A stretch of DNA of 64,000 nt from Melastoma dodecandrum (taxonomy: Eukaryota; Streptophyta; Magnoliopsida; Myrtales; Melastomataceae). Every line of letters starts with the position of its first letter. The stretch's first letter is position 1. The notes below the pieces were generated by a model that saw nothing but the letters and a program-made list of their open reading frames with translations, did no database searches and was not told the origin of the DNA. The stretch covers positions 2,063,501-2,127,500 of the forward strand of contig JARUPY010000602.1 of NCBI GenBank assembly GCA_029817715.1, in the 5' to 3' direction. The translations under genes were made by a program, and so were the position numbers. Positions 1-13,000 of the stretch are shown piece after piece.

Positions 1-285
1 GAAGGGTTAAATCGATTGGGAATCAAGTGCATGAAAAGTTCTGGAGGTTCATATTGCTGGGTAGATATGAGTGGGCTGATAAAACCTTACAGCGAAAAGG
101 GCGAGCTCGAGCTTCGGGATAAGTTGTTGCATATAGCAAATATCATCGTAAACCCTGGATCTTCTTGTCACTGCATTGAACCAGGATGGTTCCGGTTATG
201 CCCAACATCACTGGAGGACGACGATATTCCCAAAGTCATGGATAGATTCCAGGAAGTCATTGAAGCCTGTCGGTCACGCAGCTGA
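1..285 (+). CDS. ACS10: ACS10/ACS12-type aminotransferase, 3' end of last exon (partial)
   Basis: The reading frame is open from base 1 to the TGA at 283-285, about 94 codons, so the 5' part of the gene lies outside the window. The peptide carries the C-terminal signature of the ACC-synthase/aminotransferase fold: a glycine-rich [12 protein letters not shown] segment, then [17 protein letters not shown], where the SxxHxxEPGWFR block holds the conserved arginine that binds the substrate carboxylate. It ends in CRSRS with no long phospho-regulated tail. The cysteine-rich variant of this block and the short tail fit the divergent ACS10/ACS12 clade, which in Arabidopsis encodes PLP-dependent aminotransferases without ACC synthase activity. 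The next gene is an LRR kinase in tail-to-tail orientation; in Arabidopsis ACS10 is also beside such a kinase. The family call is firm; the ACS10 rather than ACS12 choice is an inference. Confidence 0.75.
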   Translation, partial: EGLNRLGIKCMKSSGGSYCWVDMSGLIKPYSEKGELELRDKLLHIANIIVNPGSSCHCIEPGWFRLCPTSLEDDDIPKVMDRFQEVIEACRSRS

Positions 286-891
286 ATTACCATTCATTTT
301 GTTCGGAAGGCAACAACTGCCTGGACAGATCCCATTGGCATTGAGAAACTCAACAGGAATGGGATCAGACAAGCCTTCTGGGGATCGGGCCATCAAGATT
401 CAGCATCAGTACTTTTCAGTCTCTGCCCTGGGATGCTGGTATGAACGCTGTGAACAACAGCTTCAGAAAGGATTGGCAGATGATGGGGGAGGGTCTCAAG
501 GGAAAGGGATTCATTCAAATTCGTGTTGGGGGGTAACCTTTGAAAGGTCAGTGTCTTGTTATGTATGGATAGTTGGGTTTCTCTCATTATGATTAATTAG
601 CATTCACATTTGTAGAGTTGCAGATATTCAAATCCAAGAAGTGATTTTTGAGCCTGTTTTTTGTAAGAACCGAAGTCCATTTTGTTACCAGGAAGTCATG
701 GATACAACAAATTTAATAGTTGGTTGCTTGCTGCTAATGCCGAAGACCCCTCTCTCTTCAAAAGAATCTTTTGTTTCCTGTAGTAAAGAATCAACCTTCC
801 AATCCTTCTCTGCACAGAACTCAACCACCCACCCAACCTAAACTCAATCAATCCTACAATATAATCTCGGGAAATGCAGGAAACGATCGAA
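286..891. other. Convergent intergenic spacer with both 3' UTRs
   Basis: About 600 bases lie between the stop of the ACS10-like gene and the stop of the convergent LRR kinase. They presumably hold the two 3' UTRs. The short open frames here have no recognisable content and I see no other feature. Confidence 0.5.
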
Positions 892-3620
892 TCACGTTAG
901 TTCAGGTCCTGACCCAATAGACTCGAGGACCTGTACGACCTCGGCCATGCTTGGCCTCCTAGTGGGCTGCTCCGACGTACAAATCAGCCCCAACTTCATC
1001 ACCTGAATCAGCTCGTTCTCGGAGAAGCCCCTTAAACTGCCGTCGAAACAGTCAGACGCGGTTCCCGTGTCCAGCAACCGTCTCACGTACTCGCACAAGA
1101 CAATGACTTCGTTAGCGGTCGCGGTCTCAACCGGCTTTCTCCCTGTGACAAGCTCCAGAAGGATTACCCCGAAGCTGTACACGTCACACTTCTGACTTGC
1201 CGTTAGACCCTGTGCCAGCTCGGGCGCTACATAGCCAATCGCGTTGTGGAACTTGGTTAAACCGTAATTGTCCATAATGGGAAGCAGCTTTTCCAGACCA
1301 TAGTCGGAGAGCTTGGGCTCGTAGTTGTCGTCTAACAGTATGTTATGTGACTTGATGTTGAGGTGAAGAAAAGGAGGCCGACAGTCGTGGTGGAGGTAAG
1401 CTAGGGCTTTGGATGTCCCATGAGCTATCCGGAATCTCCTAGTCCAATCCAGCTCGCTACTTCTATTGCGAGCGCTCGGACCAGAATGACTAGGCCCGTG
1501 TAAATTCTCGTACAGATTTCTGTTTGTAATATACTCCGTCAAGATCAACTGCATCGTGGAGGACCAGTAGTATCCCTGCAATGCCACCAGATGTGGGTGC
1601 CGAAGCTTTCCTAGTCGTCCAATCTCCTGCTCGAACTCGTCCTGACTTCTTATTCTGCCAAGAGTCTCAAGCTTCTTCACTGCAATCGAAATCCCTCCTT
1701 CAAAGTTAGTACGGTAAACAGTCCCAATGGAGCCACCACCAATCAGACAGTCCTTATCGAGCAAACCCTTGGTACCCACTTCCCAGTCTTCATACTTCGA
1801 TGGCAAGGTTTTGCTAAATAACACGAGCTTCCCAATAATCACGTTCGACTCTGTTGAACCCAAAGGAGTGCTTTCCACAATCTCCGGTTCAGCCTCGGGC
1901 TTTCTTCTTTGAGCTCTAATGTTCAGGACAATGACTATGCAAACACCAGTCAGAATCAAGGCGGCTGCAACAATCGAAATGATGGCAGAAACACTGAGAA
2001 CCCTGTTTTTCTTTCCAGTGGTCGTGGCATTTCCTCCCGCCGAGCAGGACAAGTCTAGAGGGGACCCACACAGCCCTAAGTTGTTCGAAAATGCCGATGG
2101 ACCAAAGGCCTGGAGGAACCGGCTCTGGGGTATGCTGCCAGAAAGCATGTTGAAGCTCAAGTTGAAATGGGTCAAATTCGCTAGATCTCCCAGGGCTTTG
2201 GGAATTGACCCCGAGAGTAAGTTATGAGACAAATCAAGAACCTGCAGCCTAGACAAGTTTCCCAAAGTGGATGGAATACTTCCGTTGAGATGATTCTGAT
2301 GCAGATCAAGGACTTCAAGATATGTCATATTGTACAGTTTCTCTGGAATTCCCCCAACCAACTGATTAACCGAAAGATCCCTGAAAGTAAGAATGAAACA
2401 GAAGGAGATCAGTCTCATTCGTTGTCATAGATAATAAAATTAAGAGGCATCAATAATGACATTTGGACTCACAGTTCCCGAAGGAATTGGCAGTTGCTCA
2501 GGCTCGGTGGAATTTCGCCGACGAGGTTGAGATTCTGCAGATCCAGCACCTGAAGCAGCTCAATCCCCCCAAGTTCTGCAGGAATCGTACCGTCAAAGAA
2601 GTTATTGCCCAATCTGATCGCCAGTAGCTTCTTGAGGTCAGCAATCTCGGGCGGGATTGTCCCGTTCAAACTGTTGTATCCCATGTCAAGAAACCTCAGG
2701 CTATCACATCTATTAATGCTCGTCGGGATCACACTATCCAGCATGTTCCACGAAGCATCCAAAATCTCGAAGCTCGCACTACATTCGCTCAATTCTGGTA
2801 CCTCCCCGTGGAAGGAATTATGAGAGATGTTGAAGTAAGAGATGTTACTCAATTCGATCACGTCGAAAGGAGCCAACCCAGTAAAGCCATTGCTACCAAG
2901 ATCCAAGTGGTTCCAACTCAAGCATGTGGAAATCACATCATCGACGTTTCCAGTGAGACTATTGCTCCTCACGGACATGAACTCTAGGCTCGGAATCTCA
3001 CAGATACGCTGAGGGATGCCTCCAGACAGCTGGTTATAAGAGAAATCAAACCCTTCCAGATTTGCACAATTGACAATTGTGTCAGGTATAGCGCCCGAAA
3101 GGCTATTATGAGACAGCGAAACGAACCTGGTCTTGTAACAATTCCGGAACAAAGCATCCGGGATGCTTCCTACATAACCATTCTTCGACAAATCGAGGAA
3201 CCTTATGTTCGGCAAACTACCCAAGAACTCGGGAATCGATCCAGACAGCGCATTACTACTAACATTTATCTTCCACAATGACTGGAGAGCTACGTACTCC
3301 TGCGGGATGTTCCCAGAGAAACTGTTCCCAAACAACGTCAGGATCCTCAGCGACTTAAGCCCGGACAGCCCTGCGGACAACTTACCCACGAGGCTAGTGT
3401 TCCACAGGATGATCCGCTCGACGTGGCCCTCGGCATTGCAGAACACGCCACCGAAGCCGCAGGGGTCTCCGCCGGGGACCCAGGTGGCGAGGAATTCGTG
3501 GGGGTCGCCGGTGACGTTCCCCTTGAACTGGAGCAAGATCTCGAGCTCGGTCTGAGGGGAGACGCCGCCAATGCAGAGTAAGAAAGGGATGATCAACAGC
3601 AAAAGGATCCGATTCCTCAT
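892..3620 (-). CDS. LRR receptor-like kinase, At1g12460/At1g62950 type, with atypical kinase domain
   Basis: Two coding exons, 3620-2473 and 2380-892, are joined across a 92-bp GT-AG intron and give 878 residues. The start is the ATG at 3620, followed by a hydrophobic signal peptide (about residues 1-22). An N-terminal LRR cap follows (WVPGGDPCGFGGVFC) and then about 20 leucine-rich repeats of the LDLSxNxLxGxIP type. A single transmembrane helix (ILTGVCIVIVLNIRA) precedes the cytoplasmic kinase domain. The kinase has a glycine loop (IGGGSIGTVY) and the VAIK lysine (IAVKK). However, the catalytic HRD is HLN (residues 722-724) and DFG is DYG (742-744). Those substitutions are typical of this subfamily as I remember it, so the protein probably signals as a pseudokinase or weak kinase at the plasma membrane. 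Orthology to the Arabidopsis At1g12460/At1g62950 pair rests on the whole-length pattern and the shared intron site inside the LRRs. Confidence 0.9.
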
Positions 3621-6600
3621 GCTCTAAGGGGAACAGCTCCTTTTAGGCATCATTGGCTTTTTTCTCTTCTTTTGTCGGATCTAGAGATCCCGAATCACGA
3701 CAGGCAAAGGGTCGAACAATTCAGGGACAACGTACAGCAAGACCCGATTTTGATCACAACCCAGAAACAGAGGCATCCTCACGGATGAACAGAAATGTGG
3801 GGTTGGGGGGGGGAAGGAAGGAGACAAACGGTATAATCACAGGTCGAACTCGAAGAACAGGAAAAGTAAGGAAATTTCGGGTTGAGAAAGAAATGTTGGG
3901 GAAGTCAAGCATAAAGGGAAGGCAAGAGGAAGTGAAACGTTTGGCAGCTATGGAGATCGCAGCGTGAATTGACTGAACCACTGACTTGGCTTTTGTCTTG
4001 TGATATGAGCTGGAAAGAAGAAAAAGGTTGTAGTTTTATAACATGAGAGGGGGATTAAGGTTGTCCTTAAAGAGTTTTTAACTTGATGTGTTTTATTTGG
4101 TAGTTTATACCCTTGCTTTCCAAACAACCTGTCAGCCAGGGATCACCACTCCCCCATCAGGACCACGCGAATTCATCACCATCATCTTCCATGTAAAAAG
4201 GGTTGGTGATGATTGCAGGTCGATCTTCTGGAAGGAGGAGGTAGGAGATGGTGGTGGACTACTCTACTTGTGGCTTTCCTTTTTGCATGAGAACATCGAG
4301 CTGGTGGTGTAGAATCTTTTGATCATATCATTTCGGTTCTACCCTCAGAAAGAATCGAAGCTTTTACCACCCCAAAAAGCTAAATGATTGATTCGTGGCT
4401 TCGAAACTGAACAGGGCCTCGACATCAGTTGGCATTGGCATCACCCACCCCACCCATTGGCAGTCTTGGGGTTGGAAGAATGAGTTAAGACCTGTCCCCT
4501 GATGAATGTTCGTTCCTCAACTCTTCCACTCCCCCCAAATATTTGTCACTGTCAACTTATAATTAGGCATGTACAAACCTCATGGAAATTCGAACCACCA
4601 ACCATCTCTTGTTGCTGCTTTCACCCGTATTGAATGCACCCCTTTTTTCATGAATCTTCCTACTGCTTTTGCTTATTTACTCGCTTATTTTTAATCAACA
4701 GGTGGGTCCTCCTCGGACACCGACAAGTAATAGGAATGAATTTATTACAAAAACTTCAATGCCTCCATCTCCCCTTCTGCACATATATCGACCATTTTGA
4801 AACCTGAAGTAACTAACCATTGTATTCAATGAGGAGGAAGAAGAACCAAACGTACACGACATCGATCCGCCTATCACATGCATCGACGAGGTTCTAATCA
4901 CTCCCATGGACTCCAAAGAACAGAGAAGCTCTTGATTTTGATGTGTTGATTAAATGAGACGGGGGTTGGGGGGGATGGACAAAAGCTGTAGTATGTTTTT
5001 GAGAAGCTTAAGACAGAGATGTACCTTCGCCACCAACATCACCCTCTGTTTCTCACATTAAAAACCTTCACCAACTCTCTCAACCATGTTATTTATGAAA
5101 TCCAGCCAGAGGGAATCTCCACTGTCATCCCCCTCCCACCACTCCAACCAATTTATTATTTCAATCCTCGATATTTCTACCCACAACCTCCCCTCTCTTG
5201 AAGGGCAAGTTGTCCTTAACACTAACAACAAGGTTCATCATCAGGATGGTCTCCGAAGCACTGTAACATCCCACTTTTTGAGATCATCACAAAGGAATAA
5301 AAATGTTGAACCTTTCCTCCGATAAACGTGCTCGAGAGTTGAATTGCGACATCCTTTCTGCTACGAAGACACTTTACATGGTCCCTGGATTGAAGGTGAC
5401 AATAAAAGTTTTCCTCATCCGACTTGATTTCTCTAGAGAGAATTCCGAGAGTCAAAAAAGATGCCGGCTCGATTCGACTTGATGGGCTTACTCCGAGGTA
5501 GAGATACTCGTCAATCGTGAGAATTCCTCTAAAATAAATTAAAAAATCCAAATTTAATTATCAACTAACACACTGTGATGGAACGTAATGTATTGCTATT
5601 GCGTAGCAATGAAAGATAAATCAATAGATATGTGCCATCATGATGCAGACCTCACCAACAAACATCACTGCAACATAATTTTTCTTCTGTTACTAGTGCA
5701 TGGTGAGGAAGGGAGAGAGATCGTACGTGCACATTGTAACAAATACTTCTGGCACCACACCAACCAATGACCCCAAGAAGTAGGGACCAAACTTCACGTC
5801 GGTCGTCACCACAGTAGTAATATATCAAGTAGGGGAATGGCGATATTCTGAGCATTGTCACAGAATGAAACTGATGAAACCAATTCCCAGCGCCTGCTGA
5901 TCTTATCAAGGAATCCCTCTTTGACCATCCATCCCTGCACTATGAATAGATTTGTAAAAGGGGAAAACGGACTGGAAAGAGAATAAAAAAACTAGATGCC
6001 TGTATTCAGAAAAGGACTCCATCAGAAACCTGAATTTAAAGTAGAAGAGTGACCCAATGAAGTAGGTGATGAATAAACCGATCGACAATTCTAGATATGC
6101 ATAACAAGAAACCATATCCATAGCCAAAAGTCATTCTGACAACCCACATGGAAGGGCTCGATGGTAGAAGTAAGGATGAAAATGTAGCCAAGGTAGCAAC
6201 AACAAGAACAACATGCACCGGAGGACGGAACGTGGTTGTTTCCCTGTGTAGTACTTGTATAATATCCTATACAGAAAAAATCCTTAAAAAGAGTGTCTTT
6301 CCAAGTCAAGATCAAGATATAAGATCATCTCCACTGACGTCATTAACATAATCCATTCGTCAAAGGGCCACATTCTCGGATCGAGATCAAAACAGCTCGA
6401 TGAGCAACAAAGCCATCAACCAACATAAACCTACTAAAGATCTAGCATCATGCTCCCCGGCGTGCAAAACCCCAACCCCATTATTCCCATCCCCTGCTGG
6501 GCTCTTTTTGGCCTCTTGCCATATTTTGGGATTTTTGCATGCGCGTAGGTTTGGTTATACATTATATAGTTTAATAACGGGAACCCCCACCAAGTGGGTG

Positions 6601-6733
6601 GGAGCATAACAGGAAGGAACTTAGGGGTGGGTGGTGGATCGGGGTTGGCGTGTGATTGAAAGGGGAGAAGCAAAGACGGGAGGCAATACGAGGGTGGGGA
6701 AAGATTGGTAACGGTTGATTTTATTCTCCCTTA
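3621..6733. other. Intergenic region upstream of the LRR kinase
   Basis: This stretch holds the LRR kinase 5' UTR and promoter (just above 3620) and then AT-rich DNA. Open frames of 60-110 codons occur on both strands, but none shows a recognisable domain, a sensible splice context or a homologous motif. No RNA gene was recognised. Confidence 0.5.
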
Positions 6734-7057
6734 GAGCCCGTTTGGTTTCCAAAATGAAATTTCGAAGGAAATTGAATGGGAGGGAGAAAAAATATAATGA
6801 CTAGTAAGGCAATTGCTTAAAAAAAATATTGAAGGATGAAGAAGCATAGGGGAGGAAAATGAAATAGGGAATGAGCATTCCCTATCATGACCTAGGAATG
6901 TCCATTCCCTTCCTCATTCTATTCCCCTCTCATTCTCCTCTTTATCCTTCAACTAAACACTCCATTTTTTTAAAACAATTCTCTCCTAGTCACCATACTT
7001 TTTCTCCCTTCCCATTTCATTTGGTCCGAAATTCCATTCCGGGGACGAAACATGCCA
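6734..7057. mobile_element. Tourist-like (PIF/Harbinger-type) MITE
   Basis: This is a fold-back element of about 324 bp. The left end reads GAGCCCGTTTGG and continues for more than 80 bases (with GGGAGAAAAA and TGACTAG) that reappear inverted on the right, ending CGAAACATGCCA. It is flanked on both sides by TTA (6731-6733 and 7058-7060). A three-base TTA target duplication with GxGCCCGTTTGG-like ends is the usual signature of Tourist/Harbinger MITEs. There is no coding capacity. The arms are diverged, so it is an old copy. Confidence 0.7.
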
Positions 7058-9062
7058 TTAGTTTTTACGAGGAGGTTAATTGTCCAAAATACCATCTAAT
7101 GGGCCGTTTACATAAGCCCATCAAGTGGTTTATATGGGCCTAAGCCGAGCAATGCATGTTAGGCCCATTAGCATGATGGGCCTGAATTATGTTTTAAGGA
7201 TGATAATGCGACTAGTAACGATTGATTACATTTGATGATTGATATTTAACAAAAAATTATAATATCAACAACTCCTCCTTGATATGCATGCATGCATGTT
7301 TTTTTTTCTTTGTTTTCTTTTGTAGCAGATGACTCTATAAATATCATAATCTTTTCAAGTGTTTATTATCCACCCGATGTCTCCTGTACTCCCCCACGCA
7401 ACGTAGGCAACTGAAAATTCAATCAAACATGCCGGGTCGACGGAGCGTGGCTCACAACCAGCACGAGGGGCCATCCGTCGAGCCTCCTGAGCAGAGTTCA
7501 GATCTCGAAACCAACGGGTATGAATGCATACATGAAGGAACAACTCAAAAGCTTGTTCGCATACATCGGGATTAAGTTGAAAACCAAACACATTTGAACC
7601 GGCAAGTATGTGATAGGCCGTAATAATCCCAAACACGGGATACATCTCGTATAACCTGTTTGAAATGTGAGTGAGTTTTTTTTTAAGCCATTATTAGTTC
7701 AACGGTTTTCCAAATGATTCCATACGTTGATATAAATATACATCGTTGTGTTTAATCATGTTTCGATTAGTAAAATCCAACCCATTGTGAAAAAAATCGC
7801 GTCTGCGTGGTATGCACAACAACATAAACGATCTTTCGATCGTTTTCCAGGAGGCGTTCCTTTGTTTTCCAGTATCACGGCGGTCAAAGGAACCCCCAAG
7901 AAAGTACTCGGGGGAGGGTCAAGCCGAAATGAAGAAACGACAACATTAAATTCTAACATTGCCCCCATCCAACCCCACGCCATGCAGAGAGATAGAGACA
8001 GCATTTAAGAGAACCTGCCGAAACAAAATGAATTATTATTACTACTATTATTATTGTTATTTTGGAAGGATGTGATTTTTGAATGGATAGAAAACCCCCA
8101 TGGGAGTGCTAAAAATGAGTTGTATCCCTGTTGTTGTTGTTGCTGCTGTTGTAGTAGTAGCGAGTAGCGAGAAGAGACAGACACAGAGAGCGAGCAGAGC
8201 CTTTGCCTCGAAAACATGCTTCTCTTGTGCACTCTTCACGTGTACCTGTTCACACCCCATATTTGTCAAATATGTGTGCAAAAAACACTTGCCAATGACG
8301 AAACACCAAGGCCAAGTACGTACATAAGATCGACCCCCCTTTTTTAGCCATCGATCACCACCTGGACCCATCATCAATCCAAAAGTGATCGTAGTGTCAC
8401 ATCGAAGGAACTGAAGCATATCATGATGGGTTTCATCCACATCATCATCTCCTTACCTTTCCGTTTCATCAATCGACAATAGTTAGGGGGGACCCCTCTT
8501 TTATCCACCTTGGTGCTCTCAAAAACCTTATATAGTCAGAGCAATCAATCACTGTGCGTCTGTGTGTAATAAATTTTGCATGGGGGGATAGAGGGGAACA
8601 TATGGAGAGAGCTGAGTACTAAGAACAAAGGGAGATGATAAAAATCAAAAGATCATTCCCACAAAAACCAATAACTAAAGCCAAATTGAAGAAGAATTTA
8701 ATGTACAACGCGGGTCCATCATCAAATCTAAAAAAAAAAAATCCATCTTCTAAGATCACCACACGGTTTATAAAAAGACAGAGGGGGAGAGAGAAGCAGA
8801 AATCTCTAAGTTTGCACTAAATCCTCCCTCCTCTAATTAATAAAGAGTTAATGGAAATATGCCCATACAAGAGTAAAACTACGGTAAATCCCTTCCCTAG
8901 ATTTGACTACAAATTTTTAGAGAAGTTCCCAAATGTTTTTCGATTCGATCTCAGTTTAAAGCTAAGGATTTAAGAGAAGAGTCAAACGTTCACAAACCCC
9001 CAAATGGATTGATTAGCTGCTGATGGATTGATAGATATTTCCTGGTGGCCCTCCTGTCCTCA
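7058..9062. other. Intergenic region downstream of AHL
   Basis: It includes an ATGCATGC microsatellite (about 7284-7297) and GTT/CTG-type trinucleotide runs near 8030-8165. The last few hundred bases before 9063 are presumably the AHL 3' UTR. A 96-codon minus frame at 7355-7645 and a 127-codon one at 8057-8440 have no recognisable content. Confidence 0.45.
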
Positions 9063-10007
9063 TCAATATGGAGGTCTCCCCCCCGGCGGCCAGTACGCTT
9101 CCGACGGCAGTTGTATCGAGTTGAGCAGGTTCGGGGGCATCCCTTGGAATAGCGGCGATGTATTTGGATCTCCCATCATCTGCTGCTGCTGCTGCTGCTG
9201 CGTCTGCCCTCCTCCACCGCTCCCCGGGGACCCTATCCCTCCACTTCCCTGGAGCTGGACCCCGTTGTCGTCTTCCTCCAGTGGTAGCCTCTCGTAAGCA
9301 GCGTTGCTGAATGACGCGGCCATGATGACGACAGGTCCCGACGCGATCAGCGTCCCCACGACGTTCCCGCCAACCACCTGGCCTTGGCCTCCCGCGAGGT
9401 ATATGGTGAGCCCGGATGCGGCGGGCGGAGCCGGCGGGGGAAGGAAAGACCCCGCGAGCGAGAGCACCTCGAACCTCCCGTGGAGGGTGACGACCGACCC
9501 AGGGGAAGCCGGCTGCCGTAGCACGACGTTCGTGACCGTCCCCGTCCCGCTCAGCACGCAGACCCCTCTCTGCCTCCGCCTGGCAAAGGTCGCGACACTC
9601 TCGACGAGGTCGCACCCGTCTGCCACCTCCATGACGTGCGTACGCAGCGCGTTTGCGCTGTCCCTGGTGATAATAATCGGGGGCTTGGGCTTGTTCTTGG
9701 ACCCAGCAGGCCTGCCCCTAGGCCGCCTGGTGACCTCACCTCCACCTCCTCCACCTCCACCTCCACCGCCTCCCTGGGTGGTCCCGACCTGCTCCTTATG
9801 GTTTCCGTCTTGAAGTCCCTCGTTCTCGTCGCGCTCCCGTTTGGGGTCACCTCTGGATTCGTCGTCGAGGGGGCGGAGGGGATGCTGGCCGAGGAACTGA
9901 TGGGGATGGGGGTGCTGCTGCTGCTGCTGGTGGTGGAGCTGGAGCTGGAAGTCTCTGGTGTGGAAAGGACGGGGGAGAGAATGACCATAAGCTGAGACGG
10001 GATCCAT
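9063..10007 (-). CDS. AHL24: AT-hook motif nuclear-localized protein (AHL23/24-like, clade A)
   Basis: A single uninterrupted frame of 314 residues from ATG 10007. Lack of introns is characteristic of clade-A AHL genes. Residues 1-110 are low complexity: Gln/His runs (25-36), an acidic/basic KRERDENEG stretch and 12 consecutive glycines (79-90). The AT-hook ([18 protein letters not shown], core RGRP at 97-100) binds the minor groove of AT-rich DNA. The PPC/DUF296 domain follows (about 114-240) with GRFEVL at 177-182, the loop needed for partner binding in this family. The C-terminus has a CAG-coded Gln run and ends GRPPY, as in Arabidopsis AHL23/24. AHLs form nuclear complexes that modulate growth and flowering genes. 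Assignment to AHL24 rather than AHL23 is a judgement from the N-terminal MDPV start and C-terminal tail. Confidence 0.9.
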   Translation of the reverse strand: MDPVSAYGHSLPRPFHTRDFQLQLHHQQQQQHPHPHQFLGQHPLRPLDDESRGDPKRERDENEGLQDGNHKEQVGTTQGGGGGGGGGGGGEVTRRPRGRPAGSKNKPKPPIIITRDSANALRTHVMEVADGCDLVESVATFARRRQRGVCVLSGTGTVTNVVLRQPASPGSVVTLHGRFEVLSLAGSFLPPPAPPAASGLTIYLAGGQGQVVGGNVVGTLIASGPVVIMAASFSNAAYERLPLEEDDNGVQLQGSGGIGSPGSGGGGQTQQQQQQQMMGDPNTSPLFQGMPPNLLNSIQLPSEAYWPPGGRPPY

Positions 10008-13000
10008 AGTTACCTTTTTGAGGACAAGGCAGTGAAGTTAAATTAGAATGCAAGAATTCCGATGGGAGGAACATATGATCTGAGGAGGAGGAGGAGGAGA
10101 TCTGATGGATGACCTAACCCCCATATCGATTTGACCCAACTGTCAGAAATTGGGAAGGAGCCAAGAAAGGGGGAGAGCGAATGTTGGTGTCTGGGAAAAG
10201 TTCCTACCAGTTGAAGAGAAGTGATTATGGCAGATGTTGTGGGATGGTAAGTTTTTAATTTAGTTGAAAATGAAAACAAATGAAAAAGGCTTTCCAGAGA
10301 TGAGGTGAATACGAGGATGAAAGAAAGCTAAAAGAGTTGGCAGAATTCTTGGGAGGAACTCAAGATGCTCGGTTTTCAACCTCTCTCCCTCCAACCCTAA
10401 TGCTATGCTTAAGGTATTTGATGTGTATTGATGTCGACTACATAACTTGATCCCGACACCAAAAAATAAAAATAAAAAATAAAAAAGTAAAAAATAGGAA
10501 GAGAAAGGGGATAGAGGAAGAGGTGTAAAATAGGTGTGGTGTTGGGTAGGGAAGGTGGCCGTGGAATATGCGTAATAAATGATTTTTTTTTCCTTTTTCC
10601 GGAGAGTTAGGGTTGAGTTCTGTGGGGCCCAGACATCCCCAGCTAAACCAAAAATATTTAATGAATGAATTTTCCCATAATTCAAGGTGACTCAACGAAT
10701 AGATTCGAAAATTTGTTTACACTATAAGATGACCAAACTTGATACTATAATTATTGATGTGTCATTTTTTTTTAATTAAAGAATTAAGTTTCCCTGGTTC
10801 GCCTCACCATAACTTTCTGTATCGGCCATGCCCATCATTCACCTCGTTTACCAATATCCCACGACGTTATTTTTCGTCTTCTCCCCCCTCGAGTAGTTTT
10901 CGTTCCCGACGAAAATGTGGTCAAAAGTAACCCCTCCGTTGTTGTTCGTCGCAGCTTATGTATTTCATTGTACCCTCGGCAACCAATGCCATGCCTTTTA
11001 AGGGTTTTCTATCCGTCGAGATTTCGTTCATTCCGGATGATGGCCTTGCAAATGGCTTGGCTCTTCGATGTTTGTTTAGGGGGGAGTAAATGTGTTCGCG
11101 TGGCCAAATTCTGGGTTAAGATAAGGGGCTTTTGACCAACGAGATGAGCGAGCCAAAACAGACTAACGATCCCATATGTACATAATGCAGGGAGATAACA
11201 TGGAGATCGATCGTGGTCAAAGCCATTAGTGAGCAAAGTTCTCACGAGAGAGTTTACAAGGAAAATATAGATAGAAAGAAAGGAAAATAAGCATAGGTGG
11301 AGACTGATACCTTTGTCATGAGAACGAGCATAATCCGGCCAAAGAAAACAAGTCAAGATGAAGAGCCATCTCGTCAAAGGAATATATGTCATTCGATGAT
11401 AAAGAACTACCACGTCAATTTAGTTGAGATGAGTAAGTTGAGATGAAAATGTGGAGTGGAGTGGGAATAAGGGGCAACAACGGGGATGCCGTGAAAGTTG
11501 GGAGCAAATTGTTTGGTACACGTCTCTCCACTAAATTCATGGAACAAGGAAATGCAATCTTGACTTGAGATACGTCCTTTGACAGTTATTAGGAATGTCT
11601 AAGTATAAATTTAACCACAAACACAATGTAGAGGGACATGATAATCAGTCGGAAGAGTCTTGAAAAATTAAATTATCACTCGTTTTTTCTCTCTTTTTAT
11701 ATCAGTAAACACATTGTATTCTCAACTTTGGCATTTTCAAGAATCCGAAGGTGTGCCGTTCTAAAATTCATCTACGTTCGTTTCTTTTCTTTTGTTAGGT
11801 TGTAAAAGTTTTACCTGTCGGAATTCGAATTAGTAGTTTGCGACATTGAGGTAATTGGCTGGGGAATTAGGGGCGGGGGAGTCCTTTGGAATTTTACAAA
11901 ACATTGAAGGAGGCCAGATCAGATTGTCTCCCCCCGACCGATGGAACGTGAACAGTGTTAGCTGGCCGGCTTCCCCCCCTCTCTACTTTCGGATTGGATC
12001 GAGTTACGCAGGGGCAGCGCAATAAACGCACGTAGATTGAGATGGAGGGGTGGGTCGACGTCGACTCTCGAATTATTTATTCATTCATACCTGCAAATCC
12101 ACAACACAAACACTGACATCATGATCCACACCACAACACCCCCTCGTTCGACACGTGTCGGCCCCTCGCTTCTCCCTCCATGAATTCTCGTTCGAGTTTC
12201 CATCTCTGAAAATAGAAAAGCAACTTCTGACCATCTTAATATCGGGAAATGCCCCCATTTGAAAATCCCTGTTACGACGAAAAGGCAAGGAAGAGAGAAA
12301 GTGGGGTGGTGGTCGACTTTTGTGTTCGGAAGGACACCGCCACCACCACAAACAGTTGCACGCTTTTCTCTTATGCTTGTCCCGACCCGACCCGACCCGA
12401 CATTAACCCATCCGCCAACACCGGCCTTCTTTCTTTCGCATCTTACTCCTCGCCGTCGCACGAAAGACGGGAATTCCGTCACTAAAACATGAATCCTTTC
12501 CCCCAGGACGTTGATTCCACCAATGTCACCATGAGTTAGGAGATTTGAGAGGATATTGACGAGTCAAAGTTTAATCCATCCAATCCATTTTCCAAGACGG
12601 ACAATTGGAATGACGTGTGCCAAAGCCAAGCCGACCACCCAATCACACAACACCATTTCAACACCAGACAAAACCACGTGGAGAAGTTCATCCCTCCCCC
12701 GAAGGAAACAAAAGATATGTCTTAGTCAATACAAAAGACAAGAGAAAATTCGCAAAAGTTCACGCACACAAAAACTCATAGTCTGATAGATTCAACCACC
12801 CTCCTTTGACCAAAACTTTCATTCATTTTACTTATTTTCCCGATTTAACTATTCTGGATCTGGAAATAAAACATCCCTCGAAAATGCATGCGCCCCCGAT
12901 AAAACAACAACAACAAAAACCCCGACATTTGAACCCAACGAAAGCACGTTCTGGCTAAATGGTTACGTGCTGTTTGTCTGCGTGTCTGTCTGTCTGTCCG

